From Bicyclus anynana (taxonomy: Eukaryota; Arthropoda; Insecta; Lepidoptera; Nymphalidae): a stretch of 64,000 bases of DNA. Location of the stretch: positions 8,252,127 to 8,316,126 of the forward strand of contig NC_069110.1 of assembly GCF_947172395.1 (NCBI RefSeq). Direction: 5' to 3'. Position 1 is the first letter of the stretch. Each line of letters opens with the position of its first letter. Shown here in pieces: positions 25,301-34,700 of this stretch. The translations under genes and the position numbers were made by a program. The notes below the pieces were generated by a model that ran no database searches, was not told the origin of the DNA, and was given only the letters and a program-made list of their open reading frames with translations.

Positions 25301-28071
25301 ATATAATAACCATGTCTTTATGAACTGTATCCCACACTGAAATGACATTTAGCAGGTACCAAGGAGCCGCTGGCTCTAGACTAAGTGAATAGAAATCCTT
25401 ACAAGAGGTTGATATCCAAGAGAAAAAAAGTTTATCCATTTGCTGAAAATTATGAATGAATGATGTAATTATGAAATTAAGCCATGATTATTATATAAAT
25501 ATTATAAACATATTTGTTTGATTTTGAATACATATGAGCTGTCTAGTTTGTTAATAAGAATTTATGTATTCTGAGTTAATATGCCTAAATTAGTATGTCG
25601 AAATATAATTAACAAGTACAGTTAAAAATTTGAGAATAGAAATAGAAAAAAAATTGTATGTTTTACCCAAACTCTTAATTGGTTGCACATTGGATTTAAT
25701 TCCTAGCTGTTTAGCAAACTTCTCACGAAGCATGATCTTCTTTTGATACTCAGATTTCTCTTTCTGATACTTCCACATTTTACCAGCAAACTTATCATCA
25801 TTAGTTTTAGAGTTGTCGTATAACAAATTTTTGCCTTCCAGAGCTGCAATAGATTTGCCATTGTTTTTTATACGATCCTTTTCATCCATATTAACAAGGT
25901 AATGAAGTCTTTTTTCAGTATTGGGCACAACATTTTCACCTAAAAAAGTTTGTACTATATATAAAATATGCCCAACAAAGTGTAATATAAGAATTATATG
26001 TAATATAAACTAGAAGATATTGTAAAGACTTGATTCATAATTTTTTGCTTATTTTAACAGCCCAGTGCAGAGCAAAGCCTTTCTCTTATCAGAAGAGATT
26101 TTAAAGTTTATACACAGGTTGGCTGGCTTTTAAACTTCATTTAAACCTTACAACGAATATATTTTATTTATACAAAGTTCTGTTGTTTTACAAATATAGA
26201 ATTGAAGAAAAGTTATTTAAACAAAAATAATACTTTGATTTGATTGACTTTATAGATATAACTAGCGGACTTGGTAAAGCTTAGCATTAACTTATGTGCA
26301 TTTACTCCTTCCCTACCCCTACGCTAAAGCTTACCCTACCCCTACCCCTCACTAGGTGGGCGAATTGCAGGAAGCCACTAGTTGCAAGCGACTCAAGATT
26401 GTGGCATTTGGAAGTCCATACTAGAGTTCTACATTCATCTGCTGATAATGAACTTAATAGTTTTGAGATTAAATTTCACGAATAAGTAGATAGACTAGGA
26501 TTTTACATATAATATGCAAAAGTTAACAACTTCAAAATATAGAGCCTTAACTAATAAGAACAGAAGAAAATGACTACATACACAAAGCTTAAAGAAAGGA
26601 AAGAATAAACTTATTAACCATAGCAGATATTTATATATTATTTAAAATAAAATAAACATTTTAAGTTGTAATTATCTCATTGGTCATGTGGCTAGCCTCA
26701 GTGACTTTGGATCATATCTTAGGTTCAATTGTAAAGTTGAACATTGAAATACAGAGCTTTTCTTTGTTGAATTTTTAAGCCTGGAGTGGGGAATTTGGTA
26801 GTATTATAAAATTCTCAGCCTGGAGTGGGGAAGTTGGTGGTGTTATAAAATTATAAGCATGGAGTGGGGAAATTGGCGATGTTATAAAATTTTCAGCCTG
26901 GAGTGGAGAAGTTGGTGGTGTTAAAAAATTCTCAGCATGGACTGGGCAAGTTGGTGACTTTATAAAATTCTCAGCCTGGAATGGGGAAGTTAGTGATGTT
27001 ATAAAATTTTGAGCCTGGAGTGGAGAAGTTTTTCGTTGTTATCAACCCATATTTGGCTCACTGCTGAGCTCGAGAGCACTGGATTGGTAGAATTCACACA
27101 TGCAGAGAATTAAGAAAATTCTCTGCTAGGTATCAGCACAATGTTTATCCTTCACCATTTTAAGGCACGTGATATTTAATTTCTTAAAATGCACACAACT
27201 AAAAAGTTGGACATGCATGCCCGGGACCGGATTCGAACCCACCCTTTCGGGAATTAGAGGCAGAGGTCATATCCACTGGGCTATCACAGCTCTGAGAAGT
27301 TAGTGTTGTTCGAAAAATCTCAGCCTGGAATAAGGAAGTTGGTGATGTTACATTATTCTCAGCTTGGAGTGGGGAAGTTGGTAATGTCATAAAATTCTCA
27401 TCCTGAAATGGGGAATTTGGCAGTGTTACAAGACTCTCAGCCTGGAGTGGGGAAGTTGGTGGTGTTATTAAAAACATGTAAAGCATTATCATTAAAATCT
27501 GACAGTAATTGTTAAAGAGTTTAACTATAAATGAGACTAAGCTCAATGTTTCCTCTCCTATTAGAAAAAAGCCATGGCCCTATAGTGAGCTGTTAAAATA
27601 GGCGAATTATGATAGTGGATGATGATGATAAATTTCAAGTTAAATAATTTATGATTTTTTGAAATAAAACTGTTTGTTTGATTTAAAAAGAATTTAAAAC
27701 ATATAGAAATTACACAATTTTATATCATACATGTAAATTCTAGACAGTCAAAAGATTTGAGTGAGACACGGAAAGTTCAAGATCAATAGGTTTGCCCAAA
27801 TTTAGTTTTTACTGAAAACAAACGATATGTAAGTAAAGTAGATCCAACTTATTTATTTTTACATGATATCACGACGGCCCTTTGATTTTATTAATCGTAA
27901 AATTATATAAACCAGAGGGCCATCGATACCTATGTTTCCATGGAGAAAAATATTAAACTGGTTATACTCACCAGTAGAATTCAACAACCAGTACAAATAC
28001 AAAGATATACACCACGTGGCTGATGCGATAATTAAGCCCCAGAGAAACGAATTAAACTTTATTCTCGCCAT
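16395..28071 (-). CDS. Pgant35A: Polypeptide N-acetylgalactosaminyltransferase, GALNT11 / Pgant35A-like
   Basis: Type II Golgi enzyme that starts mucin-type O-glycosylation by moving GalNAc from UDP-GalNAc to Ser/Thr. I assembled 11 coding exons: 27972-28071, 25667-25939, 25100-25235, 24173-24587, 23407-23647, 21925-22070, 20824-20976, 20040-20257, 19129-19258, 17417-17551, 16395-16526. All have AG/GT borders and compatible phases; the 2079 nt give 692 aa plus stop. Residues 1-33 hold a short cytoplasmic tail and a membrane anchor (about 10-30); a Lys/Glu-rich stem follows. The catalytic domain has LIHNAEDVRIREQGY, IIICFYNE, EIILVDDYSD, the metal-binding DSH (about 314-316), GGFNWGLHFKW and the Gal/GalNAc-T motif WGGENLEISFR (about 427-437). 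HVFRKRRPYG and SFKWYLDNVYPE-like segments are those of GALNT11. The C-terminal ricin-type lectin domain (exons 9-11) has SLCIQ, LLCLD and GLCLG repeats. An acidic/Asn-rich insertion after VDDYSD (about 30 extra residues) is unusual. Orthology to GALNT11/Pgant35A is from remembered family sequence; the enzyme class is near certain. Confidence 0.95.
16557..16836 (-). mobile_element. tRNA-derived SINE, near full length
   Basis: Read on the minus strand it starts with a tRNA-like head (GAGCCGTGATAGCCCAGTGG, then a B-box-like 'gttcaaatccgg') and ends with 'gccgaatatgggttgttatg'. It lies within the GALNT transcript, between the last two exons. Confidence 0.9.
16955..17222 (+). repeat. Dispersed repeat, copy 2 of 2
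   Basis: Diverged direct copy of 13425-13695, here in the last intron of the GALNT gene. It is followed by an inverted repeat (ctccttgtccgacaaatagt ... actatttatcagacaaggag, about 17226-17276). Confidence 0.7.
18898..19091 (-). mobile_element. SINE, internally deleted
   Basis: The tail (ATCATCATTATCAACCC) is joined directly to the 'ttcttcaccgtttgagatac' part and the tRNA-like head, so the middle third of the family consensus is missing. It sits 38 bp downstream of GALNT exon 9 on the minus strand. Confidence 0.85.
19746..19945 (-). repeat. GGGTA-type minisatellite with element end
   Basis: Reverse-orientation counterpart of 2381-2575: an irregular TAGGG/TAGGGG array followed by 'gtgcacataagtcaaagcga' and 'gcttgaccgggtccgctagt'. 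It lies in a GALNT intron. Confidence 0.8.
20675..20815 (+). mobile_element. RTE-like LINE 3'-end fragment
   Basis: 'ggagacagccctggccttgtaatgggccgttaaaaaggtc' resembles the 3' end of lepidopteran RTE elements. A second trace is at 27560-27635, ending in a GATGATGATGA tail. Both lie in GALNT introns. Confidence 0.5.
21132..21316. mobile_element. TIR MITE 'cttggcaa...acactcccatga', copy 1
   Basis: Starts 'gtttgttggtaacactccca' and ends with the inverted equivalent 'gggagtgttacaaacgacgttgccaagc'. Other copies are at 37303-37487 and 40397-40515. Located in a GALNT intron. Confidence 0.8.
21449..21628 (+). mobile_element. MITE of about 180 bp, copy 2
   Basis: Same orientation and organisation as 8739-8918, with the shared core 'gcgccatctagtggcactac' and inverted 'cgcgttaacgtaaacgcg' / 'cgcgtttaagttaacgcg' segments. 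Confidence 0.85.
22683..22880 (+). mobile_element. SINE, truncated at both ends
   Basis: Begins inside the tRNA-like head at 'gattccggagggtgtgggtt' (B box region) and stops at 'ttggtggac', lacking the tail. It is joined to a foldback element that starts at about 22885. Confidence 0.8.
22885..23301. mobile_element. Foldback element family, copy 2
   Basis: The inverted pair 'gatcactttaaaggcggtgc' / 'accgccttcaaagtgatcat' flanks a palindromic centre. It is followed by the A-rich segment and 'cctcctcctttttctgaagtcggtta', the same order as at 5667-6858. Confidence 0.75.
23742..23971 (-). mobile_element. SINE, diverged
   Basis: Tail 'cccatattcggttcactgtt' and tRNA-like head 'gggctatcattgctc' at the two ends, with a deletion in the middle. 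It lies in a GALNT intron between exons 4 and 5. Confidence 0.85.
24928..24952. repeat. (AT)n microsatellite
   Basis: Alternating AT run of about 24 bases in a GALNT intron. Confidence 0.85.
26261..26350 (+). repeat. Decayed CCCTA array with element end
   Basis: 'actagcggacttggtaaagc' followed by a short ACCCTACCCCTA run; a diverged relative of 2381-2575 within GALNT intron 1. Confidence 0.6.
26778..27478 (-). repeat. 39-bp minisatellite, 11 units, split by a SINE
   Basis: Units start at 26778, 26817, 26856, 26895, 26934, 26973, 27012 (interrupted), 27322, 27361, 27400 and 27439; the consensus begins 'agcctggagtggggaagttg'. Because 39 is 13 codons, the minus strand encodes a repeated 13-residue TSPLQAENFITPP-like peptide through all units, ending in TAA at the 3' side. 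Two plus-strand frames are also open, and many copy differences change the residue, so coding is not demonstrated. It lies in GALNT intron 1. Confidence 0.9.
27031..27293 (-). mobile_element. SINE inserted in the minisatellite, with target-site duplication
   Basis: The 8-bp direct repeat GAGAAGTT at 27023-27030 and 27294-27301 brackets the element. Removing it restores a normal 39-bp unit. The tRNA-like head is at the right (minus strand) and the tail at the left. The middle section (GAGGGGTTAGG... region) is deleted. Confidence 0.88.
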
Positions 28072-28730
28072 TCTTCTTTACTTTCATGTAATTTAAAATG
28101 TTTACTTTACTGTTATGTTTTTTTTTTTGTTATTACGTTTACAAATTCAAATCAACATCGACCATTGTGAGTGGCGATGACAATGACAGTGACAGTTGAG
28201 TAACAGAGTAAAAAATAAGCTGGACTTTTTCGTTTTTTTTTAAACAAGAGTAATGAACGGCTCAGAATGGCAGCTCTTTCGAGCCTTAACCCTTTTTTTG
28301 TAAAATGAAAACCCTTTTTACAAAAATTGCTCTTTTTTACATTAGAAAGGTAATTTTAAATTTTTATTTAGATTATATAAGTAACACACATTTAAGTAAC
28401 ATACAACATTATCCTGATGGTGATTATTCAACATAATCAATTGCGTTTTGATAAAAACTAAATGATTAACACCATAGATATGGTATGATTATAACCCTTT
28501 CGTCTATCATTTCATGATTTCAAGTCAATTTCACAGATTAGAGTAATCTACGATAGAGACTAGAGTCACTTTGCTTCGGACTATAGTGACACGTTGTCGT
28601 AGTGTGCAATGTGTCGTAATATAACTGTCAATTTTTATGTAAACACGACATTACTTTGAACCTCTGAACACTACTAATATTATTACTACTCCTTGAACAG
28701 GTAGTCACTCAAAAAACGTTGACTTTAAAT
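28072..28730. promoter_or_regulatory. Candidate bidirectional promoter region
   Basis: The 659 bp between the divergent start codons of the GALNT gene (28071, minus) and the membrane-protein gene (28731, plus). It must contain at least the GALNT 5' UTR and probably both promoters, unless upstream non-coding exons exist. I see no unambiguous TATA box or initiator. Inference from gene arrangement only. Confidence 0.4.
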
Positions 28731-31700
28731 ATGGCGGTAAATAATCCACATGTAAGTTATATTATATTTTTCTTTCTTCTTTATGTGTGTTTTTTATACA
28801 AATAAACGGCTGGACCGATTAGGATGATATTATGTGTGTATATTGCAATGAGTTTCTGGATGGTTTGAAAACACAATTGAACCGGGAGGGTAGCGTGGCG
28901 TTGCGAATTTAATTTGATTTGCTGTACAAGAGAACTTTGCGTAATTTTTAGTTTAAAGTAATAAAAATATTAAAGGTTACACGTAGACATCACTCATTTA
29001 ATATTGTGTTGCTCAGGTCAAAACTAAGCTGAATTACGCTGCTAACGTTCGCTTGTAACATTTTTTTTTATGACTCAGTTAATACGGTTAGTTATTAGCC
29101 GATAATATAACCATTAACTTTTTTCATAATTCAAACACTTCTAACAACATCATTTATTAATTTTAAGGTAGTAGGAATTGATTATGCAATGCGGCACGAT
29201 CCAAACTGAATCAGTTTGGATAGTGCCAGCTCATGACTAAGGGCCCCGTATGGATTCGAAACTAGTCGGGCATACTCCGACCTAATATCACGTAAGTTTT
29301 AGCCGTGTTTCATAATCAATTAATATGAATAACGCTCACGATAGTTTAAATTGTAAAGCAGTAGGAATTTGCCCGTTCAGTTATTCTACTCTAATATTTT
29401 AAAGGGAAGAGAAGACGTTTTTAGCTGGTGGAAGGCTTCGGCCGTGGTTAGTTACAACCCTACCGGCAAAGACGTAGGTAACGCCAAGCGATTTAGCGGT
29501 TCGGTACGATGTCGTGTAGAAACCGAAAGGGGTGTGGATTTTCATCCTCCTCTTAGCAAGTTAGGCCGCTTCCATCTGAGATTGCATCATCACTTACCAT
29601 CAGGTGAGATTAAAATCAAGGACTAACTTGTAAAAAATAAAATAAAAAATGAATAAATAAATAGAAACAGAAAATATTTTTGTATATTACGAATAAACTC
29701 AAAAAATACTGGACCTATTTGAAAAATCCTTTCACCAATGGAAAGGTACATTATCAGTAAATAACATAGACTATATTTTATTCCCACGGGAATGGGAACT
29801 ACTTATGCGGGTGAAAGCGCGAGGTTTTGCTAGCCTTTAATAAAAGGTAAGTTAAAATAAAGNNNNNNNNNNNNNNNNNNNNNNNNNNNNNNNNNNNNNN
29901 NNNNNNNNNNNNNNNNNNNNNNNNNNNNNNNNNNNNNNNNNNNNNNNNNNNNNNNNNNNNNNNNNNNNNNNNNNNNNNNNNNNNNNNNNNNNNNNNNNNN
30001 NNNNNNNNNNNNNNNNNNNNNNNNNNNNNNNNNNNNNNNNNNNNNNNNNNNNNNNNNNNNNNGGTTTTGCTAGCCTTTAATAAAAGGTAAGTTAAAATAA
30101 AGTTTTTCATATTATGTAAAACACACATACTTACCTTCTATTTGTATGAAAAACACCTGTTTGAAATTTGATAATTATCAGTTATCATAGTGTGTTATAT
30201 AAGCATTTATTCCAATGATAATATTTATGATAAAGTTACTTATTTTAGTGAAAAATTATCAACACTGATTTTAAATAGCTAGATAGGTAGGTACAGTTAT
30301 AAAGTCCGACACCTACTTTTACACAAATTAAAGTTATTTAAAAGCGCATTTGCGTGAAACTTGATATAAGTTCTGATAAGTTAATTTTGATAATTTAAAA
30401 GCGAAAGGTCACTCATAACGGAATATCTATAAATGAATATTTATAGATATTCTTATAGACGTACAAAGATAAAATTTGGCAAGGAGGAGGGTTATATCCG
30501 CTAAGGATGGATTTAGCGTCAGGCCTGTATTAAGGAGGAGCAGGGGCGTAGCTATCGCCGTATCAGTCGTATCATTGATTGGGGGCCCTCCGGACTACCT
30601 TCAGTATGAAAACAAAAATGAGTCAAATTTAATCTACAATCTCACTTAACGTGCTTCCTGGAGAAAAACTGCTAAAGAGATATTTAGGATTTGCCGCTCG
30701 TATATCGGGCCCCCCAACTAATTTTAATACAGGGCCCCTCCAAAGCAAGCTCCACTGCCAAAAGCGAATAAAGCAACGGGTGTCCACTTTTAAAATAAAG
30801 AGGAAAAATGTATCGAATATTTCTTAAAGTGTGAATATGTTACGTATATGACTGTCAGTATGTTGAATTTCATACAAACCTCTTTAGCTATTTTCACTTG
30901 TAATAGATAGAAAACTGGCTGACACGGCGAACTTTGCATCTCTTAAGAATTTTCCCGACAGCAGCTCCACTTAAGGCGTCCAATTGTGCTTTAAAACCGT
31001 CCAGGAACCCATTAAAATATACACATGAAATTTCATTCAAATCAGTCCAGCCGTTTAGCGGGAGTTAGATGACAAGAAAAAAATACATAGAAAAATAAAT
31101 ATATATATTAAGAATTTAATGCTGCGCGATGGTAAATTCAGTATGAAGAGTACGAGTAGGTACGTGGAGGGTTTGACAATGACCGAAAAATCTATTCATA
31201 TTAGGACGTATACCAAACTAGTGTGCGCTGTGAAGCGTTATATTATGACTCGGAGGGTAGCGGCGACAACAATTGTGTCATGATGATAGCACTCTTGTGG
31301 TAGAGGAAACATCCCGAGCGAACCCTAGGACTTGTGACCATGGGTGCGCGTTAAATCAATCTTATCAGAATGCATTAACACTGATCTCCCTTGCCCGACA
31401 TGTTCTCCATGCCCACACAAAACATTAAAGATCAATTACACTACAAAACATTCTCGGAATAAAACACTAAAAGCGATGAGCAGCACGTTGTTCAACAAAG
31501 AACTGAAACCATGTAACCATTCACCCTCTTATTTACACTATCGACGATTTCATAACGACTTTGTACAAATACCTCCTTTTTTAATAATATAATTTTGAAT
31601 GTTAGCACCATCCGATTAAATAGGAATTTGTAACATAAATTCGTTATCATACAGACCATCTACTTGCACCGTCAATTACGTACATTTTCTGAACTTAGCC

Positions 31701-34700
31701 AATGTTTTATATATTATAGTGGTCGGAATGGTGGGTAACTACCTCAAGCTTGGAACCGTTATGGAGAAATCAACCCACATACATTATATCTCAGAGCGTG
31801 TTTATGTTGGCTGGAATTCTTACTTTAATTCATGGTATGTACTTTAACTTTGAATTTGAAGTTTAATATAATATATTACTATCTACTTCATGGCCAGGCC
31901 TTCCTCTATTCCTATAGGAAGGCCTGACTATATGGGTCCTTTACAATATTCAATGATGATGAAAATTCTGATAACGTTTTTATATCGTTGCCTAATATTT
32001 TGTTTACAGCATTCAGAAAAGGTGGTCGTTGGCCGTATTTTTGGTTAGTAACAGTACTGCACGGCCTATACGCTGATAACTTTTGGCATTTCGTCGTACC
32101 AGAATACGACAATTTCTGGCATTCGCAGACACCTATAATTTTATTGGGAAAACGTCTTCCACTTCATATTATATTTTTATGTAATGTATTTTTATTTCAT
32201 TTAATTTAATCTTAGTTTTTACGCGACTATTTTCTTATAACTATATAATAACTTTTTTTTTGTTGTGTAATACGTCGTTTCAAATTACTTGCAGTAGTGT
32301 ATATTTATTATTATTTAGATGGGTTTACCAACACATTAAAAGTTTTTTTTAATTGATATAAAACGTCTGAGAGTATATTTAGAATCGTAAGTGTTATTAA
32401 TTTCAGACCCAGCATTCATATATCACGCGGCATATGCAGTAAGCAGATTAAACTTGCCGAAGTATTCTGAACCGTTCGCTGTCGGACTACTTACAGTACT
32501 AATAGACATACCGTACGATATAGTAGCGGTCAAATTTGTGCACTGGACATGGCACGACACCGACCCAAACGTCTATGACCGCCACTACTGGGTCCCTTGG
32601 AATTCTTATTATTTCCATTCAACCTTTGCCGCTAGTTTGTATTTCTTTTTCACCAGTGTTAGAAAATGGTTATCGCCCAACACACCCCAGTGGACAGCTG
32701 CCTCGTAAGTACCTATACGAATTTATTACGTAACTAAATATAGCCTATGACACTCACAAATAATGTGGCTTTCTAGTAAAAGAATTTTTAAAGTTGGATC
32801 AGTACATCCAAAGACACCCCATTACAACACTATAATTTTTACCTCTACGAGTATAGTAGTAGATATCTATACTTATAATAAATCTGTAGAGAGGTAAATT
32901 CTGTACATGAAATTTATTTCCAAAATAACTATCAGGGGGTGATTAGTGATCGATACTGATGCAAAAAATGCAATCAGTAAAATTTTTGTCTGTCTGTCTG
33001 TATGTTCTTTATAGAAACAAAAACTACTGGACGGATTTTAACGAAACTTGGTACAATTATTCAACATACTCCTGGGCAGGTTATAGTATTCTTTTCATTA
33101 CGCTACAATCAATAGGAGCAGAGCAGTGAAGAGAAATGTTGAGAAAACGGGAGCAGTTACTCAATTTTTTAAGCTTCCGTCGCGTGTACAGCCTTAATGG
33201 TTAAAGCTACATAGAAATCATGTATGACGGAAATGTTTTCCTTAAAACTATCTATATAAAACAACATCATATATATGTCCATCTTTTATGGTTGACTCAC
33301 AATAACACGTGTAACTCCCGATAGCTTAGCAGTTCGGAGCTTTCTAATTATATTTGTCAACTCTTATGTTTATAACACTCATCACTCATCCCTAATAAGA
33401 AAGTTAACATTATTACCTATAAAAAAAGAATCATAAAAATCGGTAAAGAAACACCAAAGTTATACATGAAATACGCTATGCCATCGCGCGTAAATACTAA
33501 TTCATGGTTTTTTAAGGATTATTTTTGTGTAACGGTTGCCGCGCTCGACGCGACTCGCGGTGGGAGGAATAAATAAAGAAATGCAGCCTTAATGAGTAGG
33601 GTAGGGGTAGGGTAGGGTAGGGTAAGGTAGGGGTAGGGCAGGGGTAGGGTAGTGGTAGGGTAGGGGTAGGGTTGGGATAGAGTAGGGTACGATAGGGGTA
33701 GTTGAAAGTTTACAACGAATTTCACGCGGACGAAGTCGCGGGCGTCCGCTAGTAAGTAATATTTTTATTAAAGACTTTTTTTTTATTAAGAAAGAATACA
33801 ATAAGGAACTTAAGCTAACATATCCTAATAACTATACAAATCATACCCACGTGGTATGGTGGCAAGAATACTGGCTGCATTTCCGCGCTGGGCTAGCTAG
33901 GCTAGCTAGCTGGGACAGCTAGGCTGATCCTTTGCGCAAAAAATGAGTCAGCCCTTCGGCCACCAGTCGTTAAGAATAAATAATGAATGAACGAATGAAT
34001 AGTATATTTACATTTATAAAAGAAAGAAAAAAAAAAGTAATATTTTATTAGGAATGAATTATGTATACTTGCGCTATTCCTCGTCCCTGGTCATTGGATT
34101 TCTTTATCCCATAGGTTGCCTGGATGAGATTTTTATAACAATAATTGGCCGCGTTGCATTTTGTGTATTTTTCTTTTCTTTTCTTTGTTCTTGCTCTTCT
34201 TCATTTCTTTGTTCGTTTTCTTTAATTGTTTTTATTTTATTTGTGCAAGAAAGAGTAAATCTCTTCTAATAAAACTGTATCAGGTCAAATTCAGTACATT
34301 GAAGATATTTTGAAAATTCTACTTGGAGGGCATTATATAATCGATACTTAGTGGACCTCCCCTTACGGCTCGTGCCCTAAAAATACCTCGTATATAATGG
34401 GTTTTTAGCCCCTTGCATAACAATCTACTATTAAAAAATCACTTTGACAAATTCTGTAACAGAGCCAGAGATCAAATAATACGCTAAATATTTTAATGCT
34501 AAGAAGTCTTAACTATTCGTTATCAACCCATATACGGCTCACTGCTGAGCTCGAGTCTCCTCTCAGAATGAGAGGGGTTAGGCCAATAGTCCACCACGCT
34601 GGCCCAATGCGGATTGGCAGACTTCACACACGCAGAGAATTAAGAAATTCTCTGGTATGCAGGTTTCCTCACGATGTTTTCCTTCACCGATTGAGACACG

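Noticed and set aside
29799..30128. 109-residue ORF spanning the N gap
   Set aside because: Most of it is Ns. The two ends are the same 40-bp flank duplicated by the assembly.
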